Shown here: in pieces, positions 8,639 to 17,381 of the stretch
Layout of the letters: each line of letters starts with the position of its first letter
How positions within the stretch are numbered: the first letter of the stretch is position 1
Origin: an uncultured Clostridia bacterium
GTDB taxonomy: Bacteria > Bacillota > Clostridia > Christensenellales > UBA1242
NCBI GenBank assembly: GCA_937925475.1
Contig: CALEWH010000006.1
Coordinates: 47,463-111,462, forward strand
Direction: 5' to 3'
DNA length: 64,000 bases
Notes under the pieces: model-generated
What the model was told of the DNA's origin: nothing
The model's database searches: none
What the model saw: only the letters and a program-made list of their open reading frames with translations
Position numbers and translations under genes: made by a program

Positions 8639-9724
8639 TTATTTTCTATAATAATTACCTGGAAGTTTTGTAATTACACCTTTAAGTTCGAGCCTCATAA
8701 GCAAAGTGCTTAGGCGTTTTGGCTCTATGCCCAGTTTTCGCACAAGGTCTTCATAGTGTACTTCATCTGTTTTTAGTGTGTCAAGTATCAACTGCTCTTC
8801 CATAGTAAGTTGTTCGACAACAACTTGTGTTTTGCACGCTTCTTTGCCATATGCTCTTATTATTTCATCAGGATCAAGCACCATAGCACTTTGGCAGTTT
8901 TTGATAACCATATTACAACCTTTGCTGTATATGTCTGTAATACGACCCGGAACTACATACAAATCACGATTGTTTTCGAGTGCATACTCTTTTGTGTGCA
9001 TACTGCCACTCTTTTCGGTGGCTTCGGTGATAAGCACACCTGTACTTATGCCCGCAACAATCCTATTGCGTGCTGGGAAATAGTATCTTTGTGGCTTAAC
9101 ATTTGGCTTGTATTCGCTAATTATAAGTCCACCATTATTGACTATCCTTTCTGCCAAAGGTGTGTTTGTGGCAGGATATATGTTGTTTAGACCACCGCCC
9201 AAAACAGCGATAGTTTTGCCACCAACATCAAGGCATGTACTATGTGCGACAGAGTCAACACCATCACACAAACCGCTCACTATGGTTATGCCCGATTTTG
9301 CTATCTCGCGTGTAAACATCGCTGTAACATCCTTGCCATAACGAGTACAACGGCGTGTTCCGACCACAGCAAGACAAGGCGAATTGAGAAGTCCAACATC
9401 ACCCTTGCAATATAGCATAATTGGCGGACTGTTTGTTTCTCTTAAAAGCCGACTAAAACTGTCTGACAAAATAGAAACAAACTTGATATTTTGGTTGTCA
9501 AAATTTTTAATATAGTTGTTTAGAAAATTTTCGTCACGGGCAAAACTCATTTTGTCATATGTGCCTTCGTCGATTATTTTCAATATACTTGATTTGTCTT
9601 TGTCCCAGTTTTGCCAAAGCTCTTCTGGGTCAAAATACATATCCAACAACTGATGCATCTTTTTAAGGCTTATATTGTCAAATATACTAAGCCATATTAG
9701 TACTTTTTCTTTCTTGTTATACAT
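8639..9724 (-). CDS. dprA: DNA-processing protein DprA (Smf)
   Basis: DprA binds incoming single-stranded DNA and loads RecA during transformation. The Rossmann-like core shows VVGTRRCTRYG, SGLCDGVDSVAH, GGGLNNIYP and EYKPNVKPQRYYFPARNRIVAG. A winged-helix DprA C-domain ends the protein. About 361 residues from the ATG at 9724; a TTG four codons upstream (9736) would overlap the comM stop and is a possible alternative. It sits directly after comM, another competence-linked gene. No other uptake genes are in the window, so natural competence itself is not shown. Confidence 0.94.
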   Translation of the reverse strand: MYNKKEKVLIWLSIFDNISLKKMHQLLDMYFDPEELWQNWDKDKSSILKIIDEGTYDKMSFARDENFLNNYIKNFDNQNIKFVSILSDSFSRLLRETNSPPIMLYCKGDVGLLNSPCLAVVGTRRCTRYGKDVTAMFTREIAKSGITIVSGLCDGVDSVAHSTCLDVGGKTIAVLGGGLNNIYPATNTPLAERIVNNGGLIISEYKPNVKPQRYYFPARNRIVAGISTGVLITEATEKSGSMHTKEYALENNRDLYVVPGRITDIYSKGCNMVIKNCQSAMVLDPDEIIRAYGKEACKTQVVVEQLTMEEQLILDTLKTDEVHYEDLVRKLGIEPKRLSTLLMRLELKGVITKLPGNYYRK

Positions 9725-9726
9725 AT

Positions 9727-11259
9727 CTAATTCCAATATTTTTTATCCAAAGTGCGATATGATATCGCTTCGATTATGTGGTCATCGGTGATGTTTTCCG
9801 AGCCTTCCAAATCGGCAATTGTGCGTGCAACCTTCAATATTCGATTGTACGCCCTTGCACTCAAATTTAGTTTTTCAAATGCACTTCTTAGCAAACTATC
9901 GCTCTCAAAGGAGAGTTTGCAATACTCTTTCAATTGTTGGTCGTCCATTTTTGAGTTTGAATAAATGTTTGTGCCTTTATATCTATTTAGTTGGATTTCG
10001 CGGGCTTTATCAACTCGCTTTTTTATCTCAGCGCTTGTTTCTTCATAAACACTACTTGTAAGGTCGCTATATGTCACATTATCAACTTCAATATGCATAT
10101 CTATCCTATCCATTAATGGACCACTCAGTTTGTTTAGATACTTGTGGATTTGTTGGGGTGTGCACTTACACTCCTTGTCTTTACTTCCATAATTTCCGCA
10201 AGGACAAGGGTTCATACTGGCTATCAACATAAAGTTTGCGGGATACTCGATTGTATTTTCTATTCGTGTGATATTAATTACACCATCTTCAAGTGGTTGG
10301 CGCAAGGTTTCTAGTGTGTGTCTCGAATACTCGGGAAGTTCGTCCAAAAACAACACGCCATTATGCGACAAACTCACCTCTCCTGGTTTGGCGTACTTGC
10401 CACCGCCTGTAAGCGAAACTGTTGTGGCTGTGTGGTGCGGAGAACGGAATGGTCGTGTGGTTATGATTCCTTCCTTGCTATCTAGCACGCCCGCAATACT
10501 ATGTATCTTGGTCACTTCAAGTGCTTCGCTAAATGTAAGGTCAGGAAGAATAGACGGAAAACACTTTGCAAGCATTGTTTTGCCACTTCCCGGTGGACCT
10601 ATCATAAGCACATTATGTCCACCTGCTGCCGCTATTTCAAGAGCGCGTTTTGCACTGCTTTGACCTTTTACAAACTTGAAGTCGTGGGTTTTGCCGTACT
10701 TGCGCATCGCTTGACTAAAATCACTTTTTTGTGTAGGCAAAATTTGTTTGTCACCTTTCAAAAACTCCACTGTTTCAGAAAGTGACGAAACTGCATATAT
10801 CTCCATTCCTTCAATAAAACTGGCTTCTATTTCGTTTTCCTTTGGAAGAATAACTTTTTTAAAACCCGCTTCCCTAGCAGCGATAAGGATTGGCAAAACG
10901 CCATTGATGTGTCTAACATCACCATCTAGGCTAAGTTCGCCAAGGAAAATGTAGTCTTTGGAAAGACCAACATCAAGTTGTTCGGAGGCTGATAAAATGC
11001 CAATTGCTATTGCCAAATCATACAAAGGGCCTTCTTTTCTAGTGTCGGCTGGGGCAAGATTAACAATAATCTTCATAACGGGATATTTAAAACCGCTATT
11101 TTTTATAGCACTTCTTACACGCTCTTTACTCTCTTTTATTGATGTGCCGACAAGACCTACAATGTCATATGCTGGCAAACCTTGATTGATGTCGACTTCA
11201 ACTTTTATCAAATATCCGTCAATTCCGTTTAAACCAAAACTCTTTGTAATAGACAGCAT
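9727..11259 (-). CDS. comM: ComM/YifB family Mg-chelatase-like AAA+ ATPase
   Basis: A 510-residue protein with an N-terminal Lon-like S5 domain (roughly residues 1-170), then an AAA+ module with Walker A GPPGSGKTML, and a C-terminal Mg-chelatase-like domain. A zinc-like cysteine cluster (PCPCGNYGSKDKECKC) is present, as in the family. ComM is a branch-migration helicase that helps integrate transforming DNA in species studied. Here the dprA neighbour supports a recombination role. Confidence 0.93.
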   Translation of the reverse strand: MLSITKSFGLNGIDGYLIKVEVDINQGLPAYDIVGLVGTSIKESKERVRSAIKNSGFKYPVMKIIVNLAPADTRKEGPLYDLAIAIGILSASEQLDVGLSKDYIFLGELSLDGDVRHINGVLPILIAAREAGFKKVILPKENEIEASFIEGMEIYAVSSLSETVEFLKGDKQILPTQKSDFSQAMRKYGKTHDFKFVKGQSSAKRALEIAAAGGHNVLMIGPPGSGKTMLAKCFPSILPDLTFSEALEVTKIHSIAGVLDSKEGIITTRPFRSPHHTATTVSLTGGGKYAKPGEVSLSHNGVLFLDELPEYSRHTLETLRQPLEDGVINITRIENTIEYPANFMLIASMNPCPCGNYGSKDKECKCTPQQIHKYLNKLSGPLMDRIDMHIEVDNVTYSDLTSSVYEETSAEIKKRVDKAREIQLNRYKGTNIYSNSKMDDQQLKEYCKLSFESDSLLRSAFEKLNLSARAYNRILKVARTIADLEGSENITDDHIIEAISYRTLDKKYWN

Positions 11260-11374
11260 TTTTACCTCACAAATATAAAAATATTATAATACCTTTTGTG
11301 GATTTAGCCAAACGAATAACAAGCAAAATGACATATAATTGGTTATGTATATTAATATATAAGAGCGCGGGCAT

Positions 11375-11400
11375 AAAAAAAGACACTATAAATAGTGTCA
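11375..11400. terminator. Intrinsic terminator after rplS
   Basis: An 8-bp stem (11382-11389 with 11392-11399, loop AA) has an A run before it and a T run after it, so it can work on either strand. It lies seven bases after the rplS stop and separates rplS from comM. Confidence 0.75.
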
Positions 11401-11406
11401 TTTTTA

Positions 11407-11748
11407 TTACTTTTTCTCTCTAATTTTAGCAGCCTTACCAGACAAATCACGAAGATAGTATAGTTTTGCGCGTCTAACTTTACCATGTTTTACAACTTCA
11501 ATCTTATCAACTCTTGGAGAATGGATTGGGAATGTTTTCTCAACGCCTACACCAAAAGAAACGCGTCTAACTGTAAATGTTTCTCTTACGCTAGAATTTT
11601 TTCTAGCAATAACGATACCTTCAAAAACTTGAATTCTTTCCCTAGTACCCTCAACGATTTTGTTGTAAACTCTAACTGTGTCACCAACTGCAAACTCAGG
11701 TACTTCTGGTTTTAGGTTTTCTCTTTCTAGTGCTTGAATAATTGTCAT
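11407..11748 (-). CDS. rplS: Ribosomal protein L19
   Basis: A 113-residue L19 of the large subunit, located at the 30S-50S interface. The family segments [33 protein letters not shown] and [13 protein letters not shown] are clear, and the basic tail is [22 protein letters not shown]. In most Firmicutes rplS follows trmD directly; here it lies beyond yraN with its own promoter and leader. AGGAGG precedes the ATG. Confidence 0.98.
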   Translation of the reverse strand: MTIIQALERENLKPEVPEFAVGDTVRVYNKIVEGTRERIQVFEGIVIARKNSSVRETFTVRRVSFGVGVEKTFPIHSPRVDKIEVVKHGKVRRAKLYYLRDLSGKAAKIREKK

Positions 11749-11809
11749 TGACTTTACCTCCTATCATACTTGATGTTCGTGCAATCAATACAGAGGACCA
11801 TCCGAAGTC
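11749..11809 (-). promoter_or_regulatory. Candidate rplS 5' leader (L19-leader-like)
   Basis: About 60 bases of untranslated leader separate the predicted transcript start (~11809) from the rplS ATG. Low-GC Firmicutes often carry a short autoregulatory L19 leader in this place. The position and length fit, but I cannot confirm the consensus structure by eye. A covariance-model search for the L19 leader would decide. Confidence 0.45.
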
Positions 11810-11815
11810 TATGCT

Positions 11816-11844
11816 ATAATATCACATACTTGGCTTTTTTTCAA
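11816..11844 (-). promoter_or_regulatory. Promoter of rplS
   Basis: Minus-strand TTGAAA (11839-11844) and TATTAT (11816-11821) with a 17-base spacer. The stretch 11845-11972 between this promoter and the end of yraN is T-rich and shows no further feature I can support. Confidence 0.65.
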
Positions 11845-11972
11845 GTGTTTTTTTACATTTTTTTACATTTTTATTATTTTATTAATTCTTTCGTGTTTTT
11901 ATTCGAATTTTCCACAAAAATAAGTTGACAGATTGTCCTAAATAAAGGTGATTTTCACACTTTTGCACAGTA

Positions 11973-12320
11973 CTAAAAAGCATTGGGCAAATGCGTGATT
12001 TTTTCACCCACAATTTCTATCACATCAAATCTAATCGGCACAGTATCAATCAGCCGATTTTTTTTAAGATAAGCAAGTGCTGTTGTTCTGATTTTTGATT
12101 GTTTTCTCGCTCCAACCATCTCGCGCGGTAAACCATACAAGAGATTGTCTTTATACTTTACTTCGACAAAAACCAAAGTATCTTTGTCCTTTGCTATAAG
12201 GTCTATCTCACCTATCGAATTGCGATAATTGCACTCGACAATCTTATATCCTTTTTTCATCAGATATTCGAGTGCCATATGCTCGCCTATTGTGCCCTTT
12301 ACTTTATTATATTGTTTCAT
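11973..12320 (-). CDS. yraN: YraN family (UPF0102) nuclease-like protein
   Basis: A 115-residue restriction-endonuclease-fold protein. The conserved core is visible: GEHMALEYLMKKGYKIVECNYR, then IGEIDLIAKD and VFVEVKYK, the E-x-D...E-x-K arrangement of this fold. The biochemical role of the family is not established; it regularly sits next to rnhB. Its ATG overlaps the rnhB stop by four bases. Confidence 0.9.
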   Translation of the reverse strand: MKQYNKVKGTIGEHMALEYLMKKGYKIVECNYRNSIGEIDLIAKDKDTLVFVEVKYKDNLLYGLPREMVGARKQSKIRTTALAYLKKNRLIDTVPIRFDVIEIVGEKITHLPNAF

Positions 12321-12916
12321 TTGTCACTATCCACAAAGTTTTTTATAAATGTGTCGCGATGAATTGCACACTTGCCATATTTTTTTAGTGCTTCGATATG
12401 CTCTTTTGTGCCATAACCTTTATGCTTTTTAAAGTTGTACTCGGGATATTCTTGGTCTAATCTACACATAAGTCTATCACGAGTAACTTTTGCAAGTATA
12501 GATGCGCACGCAATGTTATAACTTAGTGCATCACCATGTATTATACTTTCAGTGGGCACATTTGTATCAATTTTGACCGCATCAATAAGTACAAGATCTG
12601 GCTTTATTTTAAGGTTTTCGATACAATTTTTCATACCTTGTTTTGTTGCATTTAAAATATTGATCTCATCAATGGTCTTATTGTCAATAAGCGAAATATT
12701 GTAATCTAGTGCAAGGTCTATGATTTGGTCATATAGTTTTTCGCGCTTCTTTTCGCTTAACTTTTTGCTATCGTTTACTTCTTCTAATACGGGTGACTTT
12801 GGCATAACAACAATCGCCACCGAAACAGGTCCAGCAAGCGGACCCCTGCCCGCTTCATCAATGCCCGCAATAAGATCTAGCCCTTGCGCATAGTATTTAC
12901 TCTCATAATCAAGCAT
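12317..12916 (-). CDS. rnhB: Ribonuclease HII
   Basis: RNase HII removes ribonucleotides misincorporated in DNA and RNA in RNA-DNA hybrids. The acidic motifs GIDEAGRGPLAGPV, NDSKKLSEKKRE and LIDAVKI are in order. The ATG at 12916 is chosen because GGAG lies six bases upstream; a TTG four codons earlier would place that site inside the gene. It yields 199 residues, the normal size. It overlaps the end of rbgA by 8 bases. Confidence 0.96.
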   Translation of the reverse strand: MLDYESKYYAQGLDLIAGIDEAGRGPLAGPVSVAIVVMPKSPVLEEVNDSKKLSEKKREKLYDQIIDLALDYNISLIDNKTIDEINILNATKQGMKNCIENLKIKPDLVLIDAVKIDTNVPTESIIHGDALSYNIACASILAKVTRDRLMCRLDQEYPEYNFKKHKGYGTKEHIEALKKYGKCAIHRDTFIKNFVDSDK

Positions 12917-13808
12917 TTTGTTCTCCAAGTTTTTTGCGGTCTTTTATTGTAAGTCTTTTGATATCTTTTACACTTTCCAGTGTGATATTGCCTAGTTTGC
13001 CCGCTTTAAAGTCATTGATAAGCATATATGCTCCACGGTCATAATCAATATCGTTACCTTTTAAAATGCACTTTTTGGCTACGCAGATACTCTCCAATAT
13101 TTCAAGATTTGTCATCTCATCATCGATACTAATCATGTAGCGTTTTTCCAAAATTGTCTTATCAAGTCGACGCATATCACCTATAAAGTCTAACGACAAC
13201 TCAGGAATATCGACCACATTTTCACTTATAGACCCAATGTATGCCAAGTGGTGTGCAACTTGATTGTTGTCAAATGCTGGCCACAATGTTCCTGGGGTGT
13301 CCAAAATTTCAAGATATGGATTAATGCGCACCCATTGTTTAGCGCGCGTAACCCCCGGCTTATTTCCAGTCATTGTTTTGGCTTTTCCTACAAGGTTGTT
13401 GACAAGCGTGCTCTTTCCGCTATTTGGCACTCCAACTACCATTGCTCGCAAAATAACCTTAACACCCTTTTTCTCGTATTTCTCGATTTTGACTTTGTTT
13501 AGGTTTTTTATCGCACTTATAATGTCTTTGCAGTTTCCACTAGTTGTGCTATTTGTAGACAAGCAAACAGTGTTTTCTTTTTTAAACCACTTTTGCCACT
13601 CCCTAACTTTTTCTTCGTCAGCCATATCACATTTATTGAAAACATAAATGATAGGTTTGCCGTCTATCAAGGACGCAAACTTTGGATTAACGCACGAAAA
13701 AGGCGCGCGACTATCAAGCACATAAATCACCGCGTCCACAATTTTTATTTCGTTTTCCATCATTTTTAGGGCTTTATTCATATGCCCCGGAAACCATTGG
13801 ATTATCAT
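12909..13808 (-). CDS. rbgA: Ribosome biogenesis GTPase RbgA (YlqF)
   Basis: A 299-residue circularly permuted GTPase that completes 50S assembly. The G motifs are in permuted order: G4 NKCD first, then G1 GVPNSGKST, then G3 DTPG. The N-terminus MIIQWFPGHMNKA is diagnostic. It lies between trmD and rnhB, where rplS is usually also found in Firmicutes. Confidence 0.97.
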   Translation of the reverse strand: MIIQWFPGHMNKALKMMENEIKIVDAVIYVLDSRAPFSCVNPKFASLIDGKPIIYVFNKCDMADEEKVREWQKWFKKENTVCLSTNSTTSGNCKDIISAIKNLNKVKIEKYEKKGVKVILRAMVVGVPNSGKSTLVNNLVGKAKTMTGNKPGVTRAKQWVRINPYLEILDTPGTLWPAFDNNQVAHHLAYIGSISENVVDIPELSLDFIGDMRRLDKTILEKRYMISIDDEMTNLEILESICVAKKCILKGNDIDYDRGAYMLINDFKAGKLGNITLESVKDIKRLTIKDRKKLGEQNA

Positions 13809-13818
13809 AACTTTTCCT

Positions 13819-14490
13819 TTATTTTTTATCTAGCAAATCTGGTCTATATTTTTTTGTTTCGATTATTTTTTGTTCGGCTTTCCACTTTTCTATTTCTTTG
13901 TGATTGCCGTTTAGTAGTACATCAGGCACTTTTAGCCCCATAAATTCGCGAGGTCGTGTGTATTGTGGATATTCGAGCAAGTTGTCGCTAAAACTCTCGT
14001 CGACCACGCTTGTGTCACTATGCAAAACATTTGGGACATATCGCAAAAGCGCGTCAGTAAGCACCATAGCAGGAAGTTCGCCACCAGTAAGCACATAGTC
14101 ACCTATACTTATTTGTTCGTCGACACAAAGTTGGATAACTCGCTCGTCGATTCCTTCATAGTGCCCACACACCAAAACCAAGTGATTGATGTTTGACATT
14201 TCTTTTACTGTATCTTGTGTCAAAACCTTGCCCTTTGGCGACATATACACAACATATGCATCATCGTCTTTTACAGACATTATCGCATCATACAATGGTT
14301 GGGGCGTCATTATCATTCCGTCACCACCGCTGTATGGATAGTCATCGGTCTTGTGGTGTTTTTCTTTACTGAAATCCCTTATGTTTATAATATTAATTTT
14401 CACAATTTCCTTTTCAGTTGCTTTGCCTATAAGACTGGTCTTTAATGGCGCAAACATCTCAGGGAAAATGGTTAGAATATCTATTTGCAT
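13819..14490 (-). CDS. trmD: tRNA (guanine-N1)-methyltransferase TrmD
   Basis: A 223-residue SPOUT methyltransferase that makes m1G37 in tRNA with S-adenosylmethionine. The knotted active-site segments LVCGHYEGIDERV and IGDYVLTGGELPAM are conserved, and the C-terminal helical domain is present. It follows rimM by 8 bases, the standard order rimM-trmD. Confidence 0.98.
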   Translation of the reverse strand: MQIDILTIFPEMFAPLKTSLIGKATEKEIVKINIINIRDFSKEKHHKTDDYPYSGGDGMIMTPQPLYDAIMSVKDDDAYVVYMSPKGKVLTQDTVKEMSNINHLVLVCGHYEGIDERVIQLCVDEQISIGDYVLTGGELPAMVLTDALLRYVPNVLHSDTSVVDESFSDNLLEYPQYTRPREFMGLKVPDVLLNGNHKEIEKWKAEQKIIETKKYRPDLLDKK

Positions 14491-14498
14491 TTCTACTC

Positions 14499-14987
14499 CT
14501 AATCACATTTGATTTCGTCTAAAATATACTCATCAACATACACTTTTTTGCCCGCTATGTCAATATCTGTTATGACATCTCTGGCATAAGGGAACATAAA
14601 CTCCCCGCCTTGTGTACTTACTGTAAACACATCAGCAGCACCAAATCCATTTACTTCTTTGATCACGCCGATTAGTGTTTTTCTTTGTTTGCTCCACACT
14701 TCACAACCTACAAAATCCGACCTAATATAGCCAGTTTTTTCGTCTTCGGGCGCATCAAAATATACAGGAACATTTCTTAGTGTTTCTGCATAGTTTCGGT
14801 CACTCACTTCATCAACCTTTATCACTAAAAACCCATCTCTTACTGACATCTTCTCAACTTTACAAGTAAGGTTTTTGATTTCAACAGATTGGACCTTTTT
14901 AAAATCAATGTCCCAGTCCTCAGGGCGTACACGCATTTCTCCTTTGACGCCTTGCGGTTTTGTAATTAGTCCTAGCAATGTTTTCAT
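14499..14987 (-). CDS. rimM: 16S rRNA processing protein RimM
   Basis: A 162-residue 30S assembly factor that binds S19. The N-terminal beta-barrel shows GLITKPQGVKGEMRV, and the C-terminal PRC-barrel shows LIGVIKEVNGFGAADVF and MFPYARDVI. It is preceded by GAGGTG. A terminator lies between it and the upstream khpA, so its expression may depend on partial read-through or on an unseen start site. Confidence 0.95.
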   Translation of the reverse strand: MKTLLGLITKPQGVKGEMRVRPEDWDIDFKKVQSVEIKNLTCKVEKMSVRDGFLVIKVDEVSDRNYAETLRNVPVYFDAPEDEKTGYIRSDFVGCEVWSKQRKTLIGVIKEVNGFGAADVFTVSTQGGEFMFPYARDVITDIDIAGKKVYVDEYILDEIKCD

Positions 14988-15042
14988 AATTCACCTCGTT
15001 TGTTTCATACATATGATACCACAAATGTCCATTTATTTAAAC

Positions 15043-15070
15043 AAAAAAATGCTTAAAAATTAAGCATTTT
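15043..15070 (-). terminator. Intrinsic terminator between khpA and rimM
   Basis: An 11-bp stem (15046-15056 with 15060-15070, loop AAA) overlaps the khpA stop codon and is followed on the minus strand by seven U residues. It would stop or reduce transcription inside the ribosomal operon. Confidence 0.75.
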
Positions 15071-15305
15071 CTTTTTCGATAATCTTTACAATGTATCGCT
15101 TGTTTTCTTTGGTTGTGACGGATTTGACTATGGTGCGGATTGCGGTCGCAACTTTTCCATTTCTTCCTATCACTTTTCCCATGTCTTCTGGGTCTACTTT
15201 TACAGTAACGACTTTTGTTTTTTCACTCTCGTCAGCAACAGTAATTTCTACTTGCTCGGGTTTTGATACCAAAGAATTAACCATATATCTCAATAGTTCT
15301 TCCAT
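15060..15305 (-). CDS. khpA: KH-domain RNA-binding protein KhpA (YlqC)
   Basis: An 81-residue single KH domain protein. The GxxG loop is GRNG in MGKVIGRNGKVATAIRTI. KhpA forms a complex with KhpB/Jag and affects cell elongation and small RNAs in species studied. Position between rpsP and rimM is the standard one. Confidence 0.95.
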   Translation of the reverse strand: MEELLRYMVNSLVSKPEQVEITVADESEKTKVVTVKVDPEDMGKVIGRNGKVATAIRTIVKSVTTKENKRYIVKIIEKENA

Positions 15306-15316
15306 AGCACCCCCTA

Positions 15317-15613
15317 TTACTTATCTTCTTTTTTCTTTTTGTCAGTCTTTGGTGCGCGTTTTGCAACAGGTTTTAGAAGTCCTTGGTTTACAAGGATAGT
15401 GCGTGCAGTTTCAGTAGGTTGGGCACCAGTGCCAAGCCAGTATTTTGCTCTTTCAACATCAAGTTTGACTTCAGCTGGATTTGAAAGTGGATTGTAAGTA
15501 CCAAGTTTTTCAATGTACTCTCCGTCTCTTGCCTTTCTTGAATCAGTAACAACTACACGATAGAAAGGTGATTTTTTGTCGCCTAGACGAGTTAGTCTGA
15601 TTTTTACTGCCAT
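15317..15613 (-). CDS. rpsP: Ribosomal protein S16
   Basis: A 98-residue S16 of the small subunit. The start is the ATG of [27 protein letters not shown] lies seven bases before it, and upstream in-frame codons lack a site. The C-terminus is lysine-rich ([14 protein letters not shown]). It begins the rpsP-khpA pair and follows ffh by 64 bases. Confidence 0.98.
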   Translation of the reverse strand: MAVKIRLTRLGDKKSPFYRVVVTDSRKARDGEYIEKLGTYNPLSNPAEVKLDVERAKYWLGTGAQPTETARTILVNQGLLKPVAKRAPKTDKKKKEDK

Positions 15614-15677
15614 TTTGTGTCTCCTTTTGTAAAATTTATATATTTTCAATTTTTTCAAAAAAATTGTAAAAAACTAA

Positions 15678-16991
15678 TTAAAATCTTCCTAGCGGATTAA
15701 ACTTACCCGATTTCATTTGTTTCATCATATCTTTTGCTTGAGCAAATTGCTTCAACAAAATATTTACATCTTGAATAGTAGTTCCGCTACCACTTGCTAT
15801 TCTTTTCTTATGGCTTCCCTTTATTATATCAGGATTGGCGCGTTCTTTTGCGGTCATACTTTGTATGATTGCCTTATTTTTCGCAAGTGTAGTTTCGTCT
15901 ACTTGACCAACCTTCATTTTGCTTGCACCCGGTATCATACTGATAAGGTCATTGATATTGCCCATCTTCTTTACTTGGTCAAACTGAACCAAATAGTCGT
16001 CAAGTGTAAAACTGTTTTCTCTAAACTTCTTTTCAAGTTTTTTAGCTTCTTCTTCGGTCACAACTTGTTGGGCTTTTTCGATTAGTGTCAAAACATCGCC
16101 CATATTGAGAATACGACTTGCCATACGGTCAGGATAGAATGGCTCTATATCGTCCATCTTCTCGCCGATACCGCAAAACTTGATTGGCTTATTAACAACC
16201 GCTTTAATCGACAATGCCGCACCACCACGAGTGTCGCCGTCCAGTTTTGTAAGTATAACACCGCTTATATCAAGTGCGTCATTAAAACTAGTCGCAACAT
16301 TGACAGCGTCTTGACCAGTCATACTGTCGACAGTAAGCAAAATCTCTTTTGGATTGACTGCTTTTTTGATGTCTTTAAGTTCGGTCATCAACTCTTCATT
16401 GATATGAAGTCTACCCGCTGTATCAATTATGACTACATCATAACCTTTTTTATCGGCATACTTAATTGCATTTTGAGCAGTCTTTTGCGGTTTGTTTGTG
16501 CCTTCGTCGTACACTTCGACATCGACAGACTTGCCCACAACTTTAAGTTGGTTTATTGCGGCGGGACGATAGATGTCACACGCAACCAAAAGTGGCTTCT
16601 TTCCTTGCTTTTTTAGATATTTTGCAAGTTTGCCACACATAGTAGTTTTGCCCGCACCCTGAAGTCCGCACATAAGTATAACAGTAGGTGGCGCACTGGC
16701 AAATTCGAGTTTTGAGTTTGTGCTTCCCATAAGAGAAGTCAACTCTTCATTGACAATTTTAACCACTTGTTGACCCGGTGTAAGCGACTTCATTACTCGC
16801 TCACCTTGACACTTTTCACTAATACTAGCAACAAGGTTTTTCACGACCATGTAGTTTACATCCGCTTCCAAAAGCGCAATCCTTATCTCACGCATTGCGT
16901 TTTTGATTTCAAGATCGGTCAGTTTGCCACGCTTAGTTATTTTTGAAAAGGCGTGATTAAGTTTTTCACTAAGTGAACCAAATAATGCCAT
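15678..16991 (-). CDS. ffh: Signal recognition particle protein Ffh
   Basis: A 437-residue SRP54 GTPase that binds signal sequences and 4.5S/6S RNA for co-translational membrane targeting. NG domain: GLQGAGKTTMCGKLA (G1), DTAGRLHINEEL (G3), TKLDGDTRGGAA (G4). The M domain follows and has the methionine-rich end QFAQAKDMMKQMKSGKFNP. It overlaps ylxM by one base. Its receptor FtsY is encoded just upstream. Confidence 0.98.
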   Translation of the reverse strand: MALFGSLSEKLNHAFSKITKRGKLTDLEIKNAMREIRIALLEADVNYMVVKNLVASISEKCQGERVMKSLTPGQQVVKIVNEELTSLMGSTNSKLEFASAPPTVILMCGLQGAGKTTMCGKLAKYLKKQGKKPLLVACDIYRPAAINQLKVVGKSVDVEVYDEGTNKPQKTAQNAIKYADKKGYDVVIIDTAGRLHINEELMTELKDIKKAVNPKEILLTVDSMTGQDAVNVATSFNDALDISGVILTKLDGDTRGGAALSIKAVVNKPIKFCGIGEKMDDIEPFYPDRMASRILNMGDVLTLIEKAQQVVTEEEAKKLEKKFRENSFTLDDYLVQFDQVKKMGNINDLISMIPGASKMKVGQVDETTLAKNKAIIQSMTAKERANPDIIKGSHKKRIASGSGTTIQDVNILLKQFAQAKDMMKQMKSGKFNPLGRF

Positions 16992-17293
16992 CAGTCCTCC
17001 AAAACATCTAATACTTTTTCTATCGTGTCGTCATTTGTACCATCTTTCATTGCCAAAACTTTTGTGAGTTTTTGATACAACATAAGTCGGCTCTCATACC
17101 TTTCAAGTGCTTCGGTGCCTTGACGGATTGTGTCCATAACACCTTGCCTACTTATCCCCTTCAACTCGCCTATTTCAGCCAAAGAATAGTCATTTGCATA
17201 GTACTCTGTAAGCATATCAAATTGTTTTTGAGTCAGCAAAGAACCATACAAATCAAGTAATTTATTTACTCTAATATTTTTTTCAATAGACAT
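16991..17293 (-). CDS. ylxM: YlxM family helix-turn-helix protein
   Basis: A 100-residue protein with a sigma-70 region 4-like helix-turn-helix (DYSLAEIGELKGISRQGVMDTIRQG). The ATG at 17293 has GGAG five bases upstream; six upstream codons are excluded for lack of a site. YlxM homologues bind SRP components and stimulate SRP in species studied. The one-base overlap with ffh supports joint function. Confidence 0.93.
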   Translation of the reverse strand: MSIEKNIRVNKLLDLYGSLLTQKQFDMLTEYYANDYSLAEIGELKGISRQGVMDTIRQGTEALERYESRLMLYQKLTKVLAMKDGTNDDTIEKVLDVLED

Positions 17294-17311
17294 AGTTTCT
17301 CCAAAAAACAA

Positions 17312-17341
17312 ATACTGTAAAGCAAAATTACTTTACAGTAT
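17312..17341. promoter_or_regulatory. Perfect inverted repeat at the ylxM-ffh promoter (operator candidate)
   Basis: Two 11-base arms (17312-17322 and 17331-17341) are perfect inverted complements with an 8-base spacer. The outer arm overlaps the last bases of the -10 box and covers the predicted transcript start (~17333). Because most of one arm is not transcribed, an RNA hairpin is unlikely and a DNA operator is the better reading. No known repressor is assigned. Confidence 0.65.
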
Positions 17342-17368
17342 TATATTATCTATATCAAATGATGTCAA
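17340..17368 (-). promoter_or_regulatory. Consensus promoter of ylxM-ffh
   Basis: Minus-strand TTGACA (17363-17368) and TATAAT (17340-17345), both perfect, with a 17-base spacer. It lies in the gap between ftsY and ylxM. Confidence 0.82.
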
Positions 17369-17381
17369 GAGTTTTTTTGTA

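Noticed and set aside
17312..17341. Transcription attenuator hairpin before ylxM
   Set aside because: The predicted start site lies inside the first arm, so the RNA could not form the hairpin. An operator fits better.
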